In this document: piece after piece, positions 44,476 to 56,289 of the stretch | How positions within the stretch are numbered: the first letter of the stretch is position 1 | Layout of the letters: every line of letters begins with the position of its first letter | Assembly (NCBI GenBank): GCA_963170055.1 | Contig: CAUJGJ010000309.1 | Span: forward strand, 98,501 to 162,500 | DNA: 64,000 nucleotides | Source of the DNA: Halisarca cf. caerulea | Lineage: Eukaryota > Porifera > Demospongiae > Chondrillida > Halisarcidae | Direction: 5' to 3' | Program-made: the position numbers and the translations under genes | The notes under the pieces: generated by a model | Told to the model about the DNA's origin: nothing | The model's database searches: none | What the model saw: the letters and a program-made list of their open reading frames with translations, nothing else

Positions 44476-46185
44476 TGGTATGTTGCAAAGTTTGTACACA
44501 TAGTCTACCTTCTATCTATAATCACCTTCTTTTTTATCTTTGTAGATTACTTATTGACTCCAAACTGGTTCTTTTGTAGTAACTTCTTTTGTGTGTGGTG
44601 TCTACAGTAGTATTGGGCATCATCGAACATGTTCGTTAGGAACCTGTCTAACACACATGGAACTTTTGCCTGTAGCTCAGTGACAACTGTGCTTTATATT
44701 CTTCTGGTACAATTGGAGGTATTGCTATTATTTTCCATTGTATTTGAAATTGGAGGGGCGACTTGTGCATCCCGTAACATGTTTTGGTATCCCCTGCATA
44801 GAATGCATTGCTACCCTTGACAGCTCTTTACATGCAGTACATGTATGTTGAAAGAGTGTCATTTTATATTTCCAAATGATCCTGTTGATGTATGTGTTAT
44901 TGGTACTGGACTAAAATGTGTGTATACATACCCCTTCCCAATAGTGTCTAAGTGGTGTATAACAGCTCACTTTAAGATCCTGTTTGGCCTTTAGAAAGAA
45001 TAGTTGTTGATGAACAAGGCAAACAGCACACAGAAACATGTATATTCCATTTAGACTAGTGCTTACATGCATATGTATGTATGTATGTGCCTTCATGCCT
45101 CCTGCTGTTAATGTTCATAAATGAAATTTATGTAGAGAATATGTCCACAATGTGCATCACACAGGTTTAGTTGTGTACCCATAATATCGTCTCTACCATC
45201 TGTACCAAGCCCCACCCCACCTCATCTGGAGCAGAGGCTACCTCTACATCATTGCCAGTCAGCTTGTAACCTGAGTTGTATCACTAATTTGCATATGTAC
45301 GTACATGTACTCCCACAGTTCATCTTCACCAGATCATCTGCCAGCTAATGTGTGTATCTTTGAAAACTCAGCAAAGTATCTGTTGTTTAGCAGTGTACAC
45401 GTCTGGCTGCATTACAGCTGTGTCCATCAGTGTGTCCCACTGCCCCGAAGTACCCATGTCACAGTATCTAGCCCTCCATTCTCAACTTCTGCTCAGTGAA
45501 ATACCAATGGTGAGTGTGTGCCATACTATCAGCTACCTATTCCAATCATCCTACCACAAGTACCTCAATACTACAAATATCAACTACTTTAGTACAGAAT
45601 ATCCAAATATGTCTCTGGCTATATTACAACGGTGAGTGTATTTCAAAGCCCTTCTCAAGTACTCAATACAACTATCTAACTTTGACAGTGTAACTGACTA
45701 TATCGCAGTCATGAGTGTGTGAGATGCCAATTAGCCCCTGTAACGTACCTGCCCCACCACTTGCATCCCCCCTTGTCAAACTCTGCCTCTATGTATCCCC
45801 GAATACCTACCCCACCACAAGTTCCTCAGCACTACTGTTAGCAACCACTGGTACACCGTCCTACACATTACAGCTACCATGTCATTGAAGCAGCTGCTAA
45901 ACATCACTACCGACTGTTTATTGCTCACTATAAAAGTATGTAGCTACAACTGTCGTATTGAATTTGTTAAAGTACCATTTCATGGCAGCAGTGTCGTTAG
46001 CAGTATCGCCATCTCATCAAGTACTCTAGACTTACCAAATCATCTGCACTGCCCCCCAATGAGCATCAACTACAAGCAAGTTGTTGTCTGCCCCTGTATG
46101 TACCCAAAGATTACCTGCAGCTCTCTGTATTTGTGTTGTATGCGAGGTCTTCATCATGCGTCTCTGTGCATCCCGAATTCCTACC
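44476..46185. other. Intergenic downstream of SR gene
   Basis: The first several hundred bases probably hold the 3' UTR. From 45200 on, CCCCACCAC, CAGTGTGTCCC and GTACC motifs recur irregularly, including a diverged single unit of the downstream minisatellite at 45827-45876. No gene recognised. Confidence 0.4.
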
Positions 46186-46465
46186 CTACCACAAGTTCTT
46201 CAGCACTACTGATAGCAACCACTGGTACACCGTCCCTACCCTGCCACGAGTACCACAGCACTACTGATAGCAACCACTGGTACACCGTCCCTACCCTGCC
46301 ACGAGTACCACAGCACTACTGATAGCAACCACTGGTACACCGTCCCTACCCTGCCACGAGTACCACAGCACTACTGATAGCAACCACTGGTACACCGTCC
46401 CTACCCTGCCACGAGTACCACAGCACTACTGTTAGCAACCACTGGTACACCGTCCCTACCCTGCA
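46186..46465. repeat. 55-bp minisatellite, about five copies
   Basis: The unit CAGCACTACTGATAGCAACC..GGTACACCGTCCCTACCCTG..ACGAGTAC repeats with starts at 46201, 46256, 46311, 46366 and 46421. The copies are nearly identical; the last has GTTAGC for GATAGC. 55 is not a multiple of three and all frames contain stops, so it is non-coding. Confidence 0.93.
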
Positions 46466-48160
46466 TGCACTCGAAAATATTTGGAGTGCATGCTGATTGC
46501 CACTCAGTGCAATTGTAGTTGTACTGTATAAATATTAAACCTAAGCTGTGTTCTATAGGTACCACATAGTATATTTGTGGAGTAAACATCTGAAATTATT
46601 ATACCTAATTGCTTATTTTAATTATATTTGTAGTGCATTGCGAGGCAGTTTTTATTTAAGTGGTGCTTGCAGCATGGTAACTATTTTTGTGTATTACCAA
46701 GCATTAGCTTGTTAAGGATAATTGCTATCAAAGTTTGTGTCATTGAGAAGCATGTATTATTATATATAAAGACTACTTCACATAATTACAAGTGTGGTGA
46801 GTTTTCTATTTCCGTTGCATTAGTGGGGTGGGTTTGAGCTACCCACACATTTGATTACTTTTCGGGTAACATTTGTTCGATTTAGTCCCATTTTAAGTCA
46901 CTTTGGATGCGAATTACTCGGAAGGTGCTTGTCGAAACTTGCAGTAGCTAAAACTGCCAAAGAGGGACTTTTGTGCTCTTCGAGGCTAGGCAAGAGATTT
47001 GTTCAAAAGTCCAACTAAAACTTCGCCATTTAGAGAAATAAAAAACTCACTTTCTGCCTCCTGGTGCCGAATAGCTCTATTGTAGAAAAGCAATCGACGC
47101 ATTAAAGCACAGAACTAGGCCATATCTCAGGATGACTTTTTTGTTTGTTGAAATTTGTCTTTGCTTTTGGCAGGGTTTTGACTATTTTGTTTGGGGGCTG
47201 CGAATTGGTCAGCCATCTTCATCGACATGCTCTGCCACGTGACGGTCATGTGTATGTGACGTCGACGTCGACCGTGTAATAGCAACCTAACTACGTAGCC
47301 TATCACAGCACTGTCTAGCGAGTACTGCACTTTGCATACATCTAGTATAATATATACAATATATTGGAAATTATATTCGGTAAATTGCGGATGTAGACAC
47401 TACAACTGTAAGACCTTAAGCTATACGCAATGTATGCATGGAAGCACAGTAAAGGAGGGATGATTGAAATGGACATACGTATAGGTGTAACAGCAATGGG
47501 TGTGATATTCTGCTTATGTTTCAGATTAGAGGCAAAAGATAAGTATAGCATGGCTGACACAGTCTTTCTCAGCCATTTTTTAATGACTTGCAAAATTAAA
47601 TTTTTTGCCCCTTCATTTACCTGACTGTTACTGTCATTTGAAGTCTCTGTTGAGTGTGCAATATTAGGAATTAGTGATGTATAATACTAATTCAACAACT
47701 TTAACCAATTGGTTAAGTTAAAGGCTGCAGCTGTTGGTAAGTGATGGAGTATAGAATCAATATATGACAAAGTATTACCGTGAAACCTCTACTATATTAC
47801 ATGGAACCTCCGATTTGCAGCCACTTCTTTGAACAGGACACCATTGCTCTGCCCCATTTGAAATCCCTTGCCCTGCCACATATATTTTTAATCCCTCCAT
47901 TAGGACACCTCCATGCATATACAGGGCAGCTTACTTCGGCCCCTATAATAATAATGATTAACCCAAACTTCAGAAAACACGAAATGCAGTGAGTGGACCC
48001 TTCAATGCCCCTGTTGTTCCTAATTCTTCTGACAACATGAAATTCTGATAAGATAAACATTTTTCTTTGGACCCGGGCCCCCCTGAATTTCGTGTAACAA
48101 GGGTTTTACTGTAATTACCGAGCGGTTTAGCGAGGTTAATTGGGGGCGAGCGTAAGCGAG

Positions 48161-48191
<31 letters not shown>

Positions 48192-49833
48192 TGATGGCTC
48201 AAGTACGGGGAGTCCGGCGGCAGCCCGCCTACGCAGGGGCCGCATCTAAAACGCTGGATTTAGGCCACCCATCATTTTCTTCTCCAGCCGACTGCTCCTC
48301 GGCCGAGAGACTAGCAGGCACGAGGCACCAACGCCAACGCCGGGGTGCAAGCGTTCTGCGTCCTAAAGCGAGAAAAGCCGAATGATCTAGACCGCCATAC
48401 GCGCAGGAGGGATCCAAAGTTGTGGCAATTCGACCGTATCGGCGCGCATTCGAACGCCCCATGCACTTGAAAACCTACGTAAAAGAAACGAAGTGTAAAG
48501 CCCGTCAACTCTATCGAAGCAAAATTTTATTTTACGGTGGCCAAAGACTAGGGGTTGCAGATTTACCTTCGGGCAACGTCACCATCTTGCCGGCCATTTT
48601 GGAATGCATTCGTTCTGGCTCAGTATCGCGATTTGATGCCATGGTTCGTGGCATGGTTATTACGGCTGGCCCTCGTTTCAGAAGCTATGTGCGTCGTCGT
48701 GATGCATGTGAATTTTAGCCCCAGTTTCTGATTCTTCCTCGACCAATTCGCCTTTGCCTAACCTTGCTATAGTATGGAGTGTGTCTATTCCTAAATGATG
48801 ATGTCATTCTCGTGTACTACAAACAAACCTTCCCTACCATGCTGCTGTCAGCTATATCAATTAATCAACCATGTAATCAATCAATCAATTAGACCATGCA
48901 TATGCACAATGGTATATAGAATAGAATTCAAATCAAAGCACTGATCACTGTTACATACGATTGCCATGCAGCTACATAAATATACATTATGAATAGTTGG
49001 AAATCAGCTCAACAGCAATCTAAATGGGAAATTACTCTAATCAAGCATGCAGTCCACATGATTTTCTTCACTGAGGGACTGGGTTGACAAAATGTGCAGG
49101 GTGCTGATAATATGCCTTGTTGATGTCACCACAGCTGTCCAAAGCAACGCTCGCCCCCCATGATGCATTTTGCATCTCACTAGTTGTTTCCGTCGTATAG
49201 GGGAGTCTGATCGAGAAGCCCACGCACTTAATCGTATATTTTGGCCAATATGTCGTTTCTTTGTGCGCAAGTTGCAAGTCGGTGATAAAGTAAAGTGGCA
49301 GTGAAGTGGCAATAACAGAAGCGGGCAAACGTGTTCTATGTGATAAGGTAAACTTTATGTGCATTTCCCCACTGGGTATTAGACAAAACGCGCTCAAAGT
49401 CACTTACGTTTGGGTCCGTGACAGTCCCATCTTGACCGATACGAAAAAATTAACAATCTTCATTATTATTGCACAAGAATGTCTAAAACTTCTATACAGC
49501 GATTTTCAAGTTTCTTCCGCTAAACAGTAGGATTCACAATTTTGTTGTTCGGGTGATCGAATTGAGTAGCCATTGTGTCAGCCATTGTGTCGGACATCTT
49601 TAGGGGCATCTTTTTTGCAACTGCGCATGCGCAAGGACACGTGTAGATTATATGGCGCTATCTCCAAGACTGCTCTGTTTGCTTTCTTCGTTGTTTCGGC
49701 GAAGTCTATAGGACGTCTTCTTTCTCTGACAACTTTGTTCGAGTACAAGCTATACAAATGACAAAATAAAGGAATTACGAACTGCTGGCAACTTTTACCA
49801 ATAAACTGGCGGCCCGTTTTGCTTGGAGTCGAA
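46466..49833. other. Intergenic; promoter-like and GC-rich islands but no confident gene
   Basis: Holds an E-box plus CRE-like stretch at 47234-47275 (CCACGTGACGG, GTGACGTCGACGTCGACC), a poly-C run at 48162-48191, a GC-rich stretch with an unassigned ORF at 48422-48718, and an NRF1-like palindrome at 49623-49634 (CTGCGCATGCGC). Possible first exons of unknown genes cannot be excluded, for instance MADQFAAPK on the minus strand near 47213. Confidence 0.35.
48422..48718 (+). CDS. Unassigned ORF in GC-rich island
   Basis: An open frame of about 98 codons in a locally GC-rich, CpG-containing stretch unlike its surroundings (basic start RPYRRAFERP, then SGNVTILPAILECI, then RFRSYVRRRD). Overlapping open frames exist on both strands, as expected for GC-rich DNA, so coding status is doubtful. 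It follows a poly-C run of about 29 bases. No family recognised. Confidence 0.15.
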   Translation: MAIRPYRRAFERPMHLKTYVKETKCKARQLYRSKILFYGGQRLGVADLPSGNVTILPAILECIRSGSVSRFDAMVRGMVITAGPRFRSYVRRRDACEF

Positions 49834-49880
49834 CATGTCAGTTTTATCTGTTTTCGAAACAAGTGATTTAGCGAAAAGAA
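49834..49880 (+). CDS. Candidate first coding exon of unknown gene
   Basis: ATG in a fair context (GAACATGTC) opens MSVLSVFETSDLAKR and runs to a strong donor (AAGAAgtaagaaaat) at 49881. About 200 bp upstream lie an NRF1-like palindrome and an E-box (49623-49645). No following exon was identified; an inverted-repeat element begins a few bases after the donor. Treat as a hypothesis. Confidence 0.25.
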
Positions 49881-49886
49881 GTAAGA

Positions 49887-50350
49887 AAATTGAAATGTGA
49901 AGTGTCATAAAAAGGTATTGATTGACAAATTACAGTTCAATATCGTTCGTGTGTTGCGCACTTTTGTTATTGTTTTCCACTGTACTTGGAACACTTGATT
50001 TGACTAACTACGGTTCATGTGCACCACTTTGCACCATCTTGTGATAAAATTATACATATTTGATTGACATAATCTGCAATGTGTGATTATATCTGATATG
50101 ATAGAGACTAATTGCATGCTACGTTGACTTATGATATAATATAACTCAAACAAATTCTATAACGTAACAGATCAATTGTACAAAATCAATGCACAAAATG
50201 TTTTGGCCATGTAGGCCTTCATCAGCTGCATAAAATGTTTCATACAGCTGATGAAGGCCTACGTGGCCAAAACGTTGTGTGCATTGATTTTGTACAAATA
50301 ATCTGTTACGTTCCTGATCGAATGTAAACTGACACTTCACATTTCATTTA
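49887..50350. mobile_element. Inverted-repeat element with internal hairpin
   Basis: The outer repeat GAAATGTGAAGTGTCA (near 49894) recurs inverted at about 50328-50345. Inside, 50159-50314 forms a near-perfect palindrome: AACGTAACAGAT, TTGTACAAAATCAATGCAC and GCCTTCATCAGCTG on the left are mirrored on the right around a 16-base loop. Non-coding MITE-like structure. Confidence 0.7.
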
Positions 50351-50591
50351 ACATCCTGATATATACATGCAGCTCATTTTCGCTGGTATTGTTGGTTTGC
50401 CGTTTTCTAAAATTATACAGCAAAGAAAACATGTAATTGAGCACATAATGTGTTCACCTTGACTATTGCTTGTCGAAGTCTAAGTCTGAGAGATGTATGT
50501 AGTACATGTATGGAACATGCACCGCTATGCCAAATATTATTATAATGTGACATCAGTGGACTTTCAAACTGATATAGCAAATGATTATATA

Positions 50592-51085
50592 CCGTATATG
50601 CTCTAATTTTTCTTCATTCCAAATATTCGTCATGGGCTCCAAAAGGGATGAAAAGCATTCTAATTGATGACGAAATAACATGTGTTTTAATCCTACGTAT
50701 GTCAGAGACCCTAATTATTCGTCACGCAGGCTGGCCGCCTTCATTCTGCCATTTGTTGTGCCATTGATATACCGTACTGGAGAAACCGCTGTTCCTTCGT
50801 TTATATTTGTCATTTTTATTTCGTTTGAGTAATCGTTGAATCATGGAAGAAGATTTTCATTTTTCATTCGAAATTCCTTGTATATGTGCATGGTATCCTC
50901 GAACGGGCGCAACAGTTCTCAAGCTAGAAACGTCTATCTTTTGATGGTTCTAATTCGCCGTCATTGATTCTAAATATTTGTCCCCCCATTCCAATTATTC
51001 ACCACCTTTCAGAAACCTTGCAATTCCATTCCAAATGACGTTTTTTCGTGACAATTGCTCTGATGAAAAATTAGAACATAAACGG
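50592..51085. mobile_element. Pogo-family MITE 2, 494 bp
   Basis: TIRs CCGTATATGCTCTAATTTTT (left) and CCGTTTATGTTCTAATTTTT (inverted right) with TA on both borders (50590-50591, 51086-51087). Internal ATTCTAATT/TTCGTCA motifs resemble those of MITE 1. Confidence 0.75.
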
Positions 51086-51087
51086 TA

Positions 51088-52413
51088 TATGCACATTTAT
51101 GTATATTTGTTAGATTCTGATTTTAATTGGATTATACCATCATGTGAAATGTGTCTGAAGACAGCCTCTGCAGAAACCATGGATTTCATCGCAATCAAAC
51201 AAATCTAATGTAACCCAAAATTTGAACCTATTTTATACACAGCAGCCTGTGTCACAACTGTGCTCCATGCACCTGAATATGTCAAATCCACAAATTTAAA
51301 TGCACTTACATACAAATCATCTAAAACGCAATGTCATGCAGATTGGCCACACATCACAGAAACAAATTTCATGTACGTATGAGCAGCAAGTTATAAATGA
51401 CATTGTGTGATGTATGTTCAATCAATATGAAAATCATGGATTCAAAAGAAATTTTAAAGACTTAATTCTTGAAAAAAAAACAGACTGTTTGTTCAAATAG
51501 AACCAAATAATAAACCAAAAATGTTTGCAACTTCGTTTCTATCACTCATGCAGTTGTGTGGTGGTACATGAATTACAATATTATTGATTCAGAATTAATC
51601 AAGGTCTACGAATGCATATGTTCAGGTAAATTGACAATAGCATTATGTTGAGGAAGCATAATTATAATACTAACTTCTAGCACCATGGACTGCAACTTGG
51701 TTGTTTGTGCAGATTATGTGCAGTGGTACATGTCACATGCATTGCTCAGTGCTAGTGTCAATTTGAATGTTCAAGCAGGCCAAATTGAACCAAGCATTGC
51801 AATTCAATTGAATCATATACAATGAAAAGTGACCATTTATTTTGGCAATGCAAATTTAACACAGTGTCACCAGAAGAAATAAAAACTCAACAGATTTGTG
51901 TCAATCACTGATGCATGACTCAATCAAATTGAATGTCAAATGTCACAAATTGCAAATGTTACACTGTCGTACAGCCTTGCTTCACGAGTACTGATACTGT
52001 AGTCTACACACTGTGTCTTGCAAGCATGTGTCAAGTGAGTAAACAACAAAACTGCTAATTTTGCATCTGCATGGCCATTGTAATATACCATTGCAATGGC
52101 AATCTAGCCTTATAACTCAAAGCATGAGCACACACATCAGTTTTGAATTCATAAGCAGCAGTCAAAAAGGAATTGAACACAATTCAATTTCTATTTCAAA
52201 ATTCAATTTTTGTTTTAGCAATCGCGAGGTTCTGAACTTGGTTCACAACTAGTATTATTATTATATTATTATAACAGGCATAAAGAGTACATGTTTATCA
52301 GCTAGGCTATAGGAAGTGATGTTATCAATGATTTTAATTAAAAAAATGATATTGAAGCAGTGTTGATTAAGGTTGGAGGGGTGGCCACAAATTAGTACAT
52401 GTGAGCTACTTAT
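51088..52413. other. Intergenic, no gene seen
   Basis: AT-rich, with scattered CAAATTG/TTGAAT repeats and no recognisable coding sequence. The last few hundred bases probably contain the 3' UTR of the next gene. Confidence 0.45.
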
Positions 52414-55400
52414 TTAAATAGCAGCTGGTTTCTCTTCTTCAAGTTGGGCATAATTCTGAAGAGCCTGCCTTTGTCTTTTCAGCTTCCAACGCCTTCCCCA
52501 TATACACAACCGGATGAGGGACACAATCAGAAACACCACAAGGAACACCAGGGCCGCCCATGCGGCACCCTACAGGAAGGAATCACACAATAGCAAGTGC
52601 CTCAAACAAGCACTGTACCTCATATTATTATTGAGTATAGGCAACAAATCAGAATTATCAGAATTATAATCTAATCTTGTAACGATAAATCTGTAGGTGT
52701 GTTGCAATTGTTTTCCAGATTCTGAGCGCTCGGCATTGCCCTTAAAAATGTTAATAAGCCAAATTAAATTGTACAACTCTACAGTACCAGTTACATAGGC
52801 TTTGTGTACCTTACTCCAAAAGGACTGATTACAACAAGTGCATGTATTACAGTACCATATGTTTATGTATCATAATACAAATACTGAATATCCATGCCTA
52901 TCCATAGTGGAAAAGCTTCTTTGTTTCATCACAGGACTACGCGGGGTGTATTCGAACCCAGTGTGTATTTGAGCCCCAGCTTCTATTGAAAGAAACGCTT
53001 AGCTGACACCTGGCTTCTGTTTGAGCCCCGGCCTCTATTTGAGCTCAGCTACTATTTGGACATATACAGTATTATAATATTATATACGTATATGAAGATT
53101 GTATAACTCAAAAACAGTCATATATACTGTACATACCTGAGCAGATTGAGCATTGCCATACCAGCAAACTTTCACCTGTTCTGATCCAATCTGGACACAT
53201 CCTACTTCACCAGCACAACTGCAGAGTGAAATGTCTTACATAAAATAATAATAATAAATGTATTGAAGTAAATACACTGTCAACTGAGCTTGGCACAGGA
53301 GTTGCAAACACATATCGATATAATATAAAATTGTTGAGTTACGTATAGTACATAGTTATATAAATACAGGGAAGTTGCAACTATATTAAAATTATTATGT
53401 GCATAACACAAATAGCAACATCTTGTTTGTAATTCAGTGTTTTCCCAAATATACACCTGGCCTCACTGAGATTGCATGAATATAACAGTGGCAATTAGGT
53501 TTTCAAGCATTGCTGCAATACATGGCTACACCAGTCAATTTTGCAGATTTCTACATGATACTGTCGATATTGCCCTGTATTTGTTAATTTGTTACCTCAT
53601 CTGGACTTGACCCTGCGGGAAGCACTGGAGTTCTTTTGGGAGAAAACCCAGAAAAATATACATATTACATATGATAATGTGTACAAATAAATAAATAAAC
53701 ATTTGGCTATGATAAACTGCATGTCCTAAGTATCCAGACTGATTTTGGCAGGAAATCTTTCAGCCACATGGGTTTAATGGCATGGAATAGACTCCCTTCA
53801 AGCCTATGTGAATTGTCTAGTATGGCTTCAAATCAAGAATCAGTTGCATGTATAATTAGTAACTCCGTCCTTGCTTGTTGCATTTCTAATTAGTTGTTGA
53901 TTACATGTTGCTTATAAATTCATTTATTAATTACACCAAATCATTTTTTCCTCATCTCTTAATTTTCTGTTCAATATTGTGTCTAAATTGTATTGTCTAT
54001 GTAGGACCCCCAGGTAGACCAGCTTATGACTAAATGGGCATTTCCTACTGAAAATTGGGTTTATCTATCTATCCATCTATATTCATGTATCGAGCAGCTT
54101 CTGATAGCGGCTCTTGCCATATATAGAGCACAATATAATCCTAAAGTAGTATCATTATATAAAGGAAATAATGTTAGTACATACGTACTTACATCCCTTT
54201 TATTGAGTCCAAATATGTAGGCATATATGTACTCCAGTTTAGGTACACATTGAAAGGGCACAATTGCAATACTAACACTGTATGCATTCCAAGTCAGCAA
54301 TTAAAACCAGCTACCAATTGCAGTGTTAGAAATAATGGTCAGCATTCAGACATTGTCCGACCATTTTGACATTTTGTCCGACCCAAAAAGGATTTGGGTC
54401 AGACATTTGGCTGAGCACTACCTAAATGCTCATTTGATACACACACGACGATGTTACCAAGTCATTGGTATGCCCAAAATTTGTCCGAGCAAATCTGAAA
54501 TTGTCTGACCCAAAATGGTAATGCTAGGACATTTGTCCATCCACCATTTGCTCCTTATTTCTAACACTGCAATTGTGAATGCTAGCCACAGCTTTTCCAT
54601 GAACAAACATGCATGGATTAATTTCAAACGTATCCTGGCAAATCCACAGGTCGCACTCTGCCAGACATGTCAGCCAACAGCAAACACAAAGCAGACAGAT
54701 CGTGTAACATTGTACATCACTACATACACTCCTGGGCCAGGAGAGATGTGTGTATATATGTATACGTATTAATAGTACTGTACATACATACTTTCCAGTC
54801 TGCAGCTGTACTCTATCACAAGTAACTACGACACCAATAGACAGGGACACTGCTACAGCAAACGTAAGTAGAATGAGAAGTGCTGTACAGGCAATTTCGA
54901 TCAGAGTACCAATGATTCCAATGCTACAAAGGAAAGAAAGAAAGATGTTTCATTTTGTGGTGATCACTGGATAGACATGTGATAGCATATGAGTCTTCTA
55001 CAAAAATAGCATAGGTTGTGGAAAAAGTATGGCTAGTACTGTTGCAGCCATACCAATCCTCAGTAAGAAGGGTTGAGCGCACACAACATGATGTCATCAT
55101 ACACTTAGTTTGAATGGTCCCCAGTTCAAATAAGTGGTAAGTGAATGAACGCAGGTACTATTATATAGCTGTATGTATGCACACAGGACAAGTAGGACAT
55201 TTCATACATTATCAGCTATATATGAATAATATGGTAGGTATTATGTATACGTAGCAATTGAAAACGTACAGACAGGTCAAAACACACTAACCACGAAAGC
55301 AATAAACAACAGACTCTCCATACAGCATAGTTCTACGATTCTGGCGGAATGAACAATTACGTTCACATTGGCTGAAACAAGTACCTAATGCCCAAAACAC

Positions 55401-55784
55401 TTACTCCATCGCAAAAATGACTCTGACTATTCCCACGATGAAGAAGGCGATAACGCTGACAGCCAATATCACATGTCCAGCTATAAACCACACACAGACG
55501 CCGTCATGAGCAAATTCAATTGGGATCAATCTCTGATCGTTTGGAGGTTTAGCATTAGCATAGAAGGGACAGTTAGTATTTCCCGAGTAGTTAACCTCCG
55601 TAAAAGAGTTCTTAAAATCAAGGAGAATTTTCCCGACTGCTCCAATCACACATAGAGCAGTGATAAAAGTAGCCACATGGAGTACAAGAGTAGTTAAATT
55701 TACGAAGCGACCAATGGTAAGCCCTCTCCTCCCTGGTGTTGTGGGGGCTGTGCCTTGAACTGAATCTGAAGTGCCTTCCGACAT
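52414..55784 (-). CDS. Four-TM membrane protein, TMEM179-like, paralog 2
   Basis: Four exons (55784-55405, 54923-54792, 53218-53137, 52569-52414) give 249 aa in frame. Exon borders and phases equal those of paralog 1. N-terminus MSEGTSDSVQ; TM1 NLTTLVLHVATFITALCVIG; NCPFYANAK loop; CVWFIAGHVILAVSVIAFFI (TM2); exon 2 TM3 IIGTLIEIACTALLILLTF; exon 3 VCWYGNAQSAQ; exon 4 TM4 AALVFLVVFLIVSLIRLCIW plus a basic tail ending EEEKPAAI. The two proteins are clearly a duplicate pair with lost similarity in the loops. A hAT-like MITE lies in intron 2. Confidence 0.75.
54321..54569. mobile_element. hAT-like MITE, copy 2
   Basis: Same 15-bp TIRs as copy 1 (CAGTGTTAGAAATAA). Flanked by the perfect 6-bp direct repeat CAATTG (54315-54320, 54570-54575). 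It is shorter than copy 1 by an internal deletion. Confidence 0.88.
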
Positions 55785-56289
55785 TTTTTCCCCCTCGATC
55801 GCGAGGTTTCGTCAGCGGCTTCCGGTTGGTAGCGGCACAGAGCGAGAATCCCTCGCACTTAATTGGGGTATAGTTCCGTGTTCCGGCCAATTTAACATTT
55901 GAAATTTTTGATGTGAAATCTCTTCTCGATCGAAATGGTACGTGACAATTAATCCCATCGATTAATTGGAAGGGGACAGGCGTGTAGCACACAAGCAAGG
56001 TAAAAACTTTCTCAGATTCTAACAGTGCTTCGTACACAATTCCAGTAAGTGGCACTTACTTTATTGGGTCGCCAGAAGGCGGTCCTATAGATAGATAGAT
56101 TGATTGATAGATAATTAAAATTCCAGTGCACCGTGCTCATAACAAGCACTAGGGCCAACCAACAAGGCCCAATGCAGCACCATTACATACACATACACAA
56201 GCTATAATGGTATAATATACTGTTCAATTAAACTAAAATTATTAATGCACAACATTATTATCTATAATTAATAAATATTATAGTCATCT
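55785..56289. other. Intergenic upstream of TMEM179-like 2
   Basis: Presumed promoter and 5' UTR near 55785-55900. From 56090 on, GATAGATAGATTGATTGATAG simple repeats and AT-rich DNA. No gene. Confidence 0.45.

Noticed and set aside
43778..44503. 241-codon plus-strand ORF overlapping the SR gene
   Set aside because: It is the +1 frame of the Arg/Ser-rich repeat region; composition follows from the real frame.
46186..46465. Regular repeats that might be taken for a CRISPR array
   Set aside because: The 55-bp units are directly adjacent without unique spacers, and the DNA is eukaryotic.
47127..47330. Minus-strand ORF with MADQFAAPKQN
   Set aside because: Good start context and promoter-like flank, but no supported donor or following exon was found.
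48229..48462. Minus-strand GC-rich ORF
   Set aside because: Overlaps another open frame on the plus strand; open frames are expected by chance in GC-rich DNA, and no motif is present.
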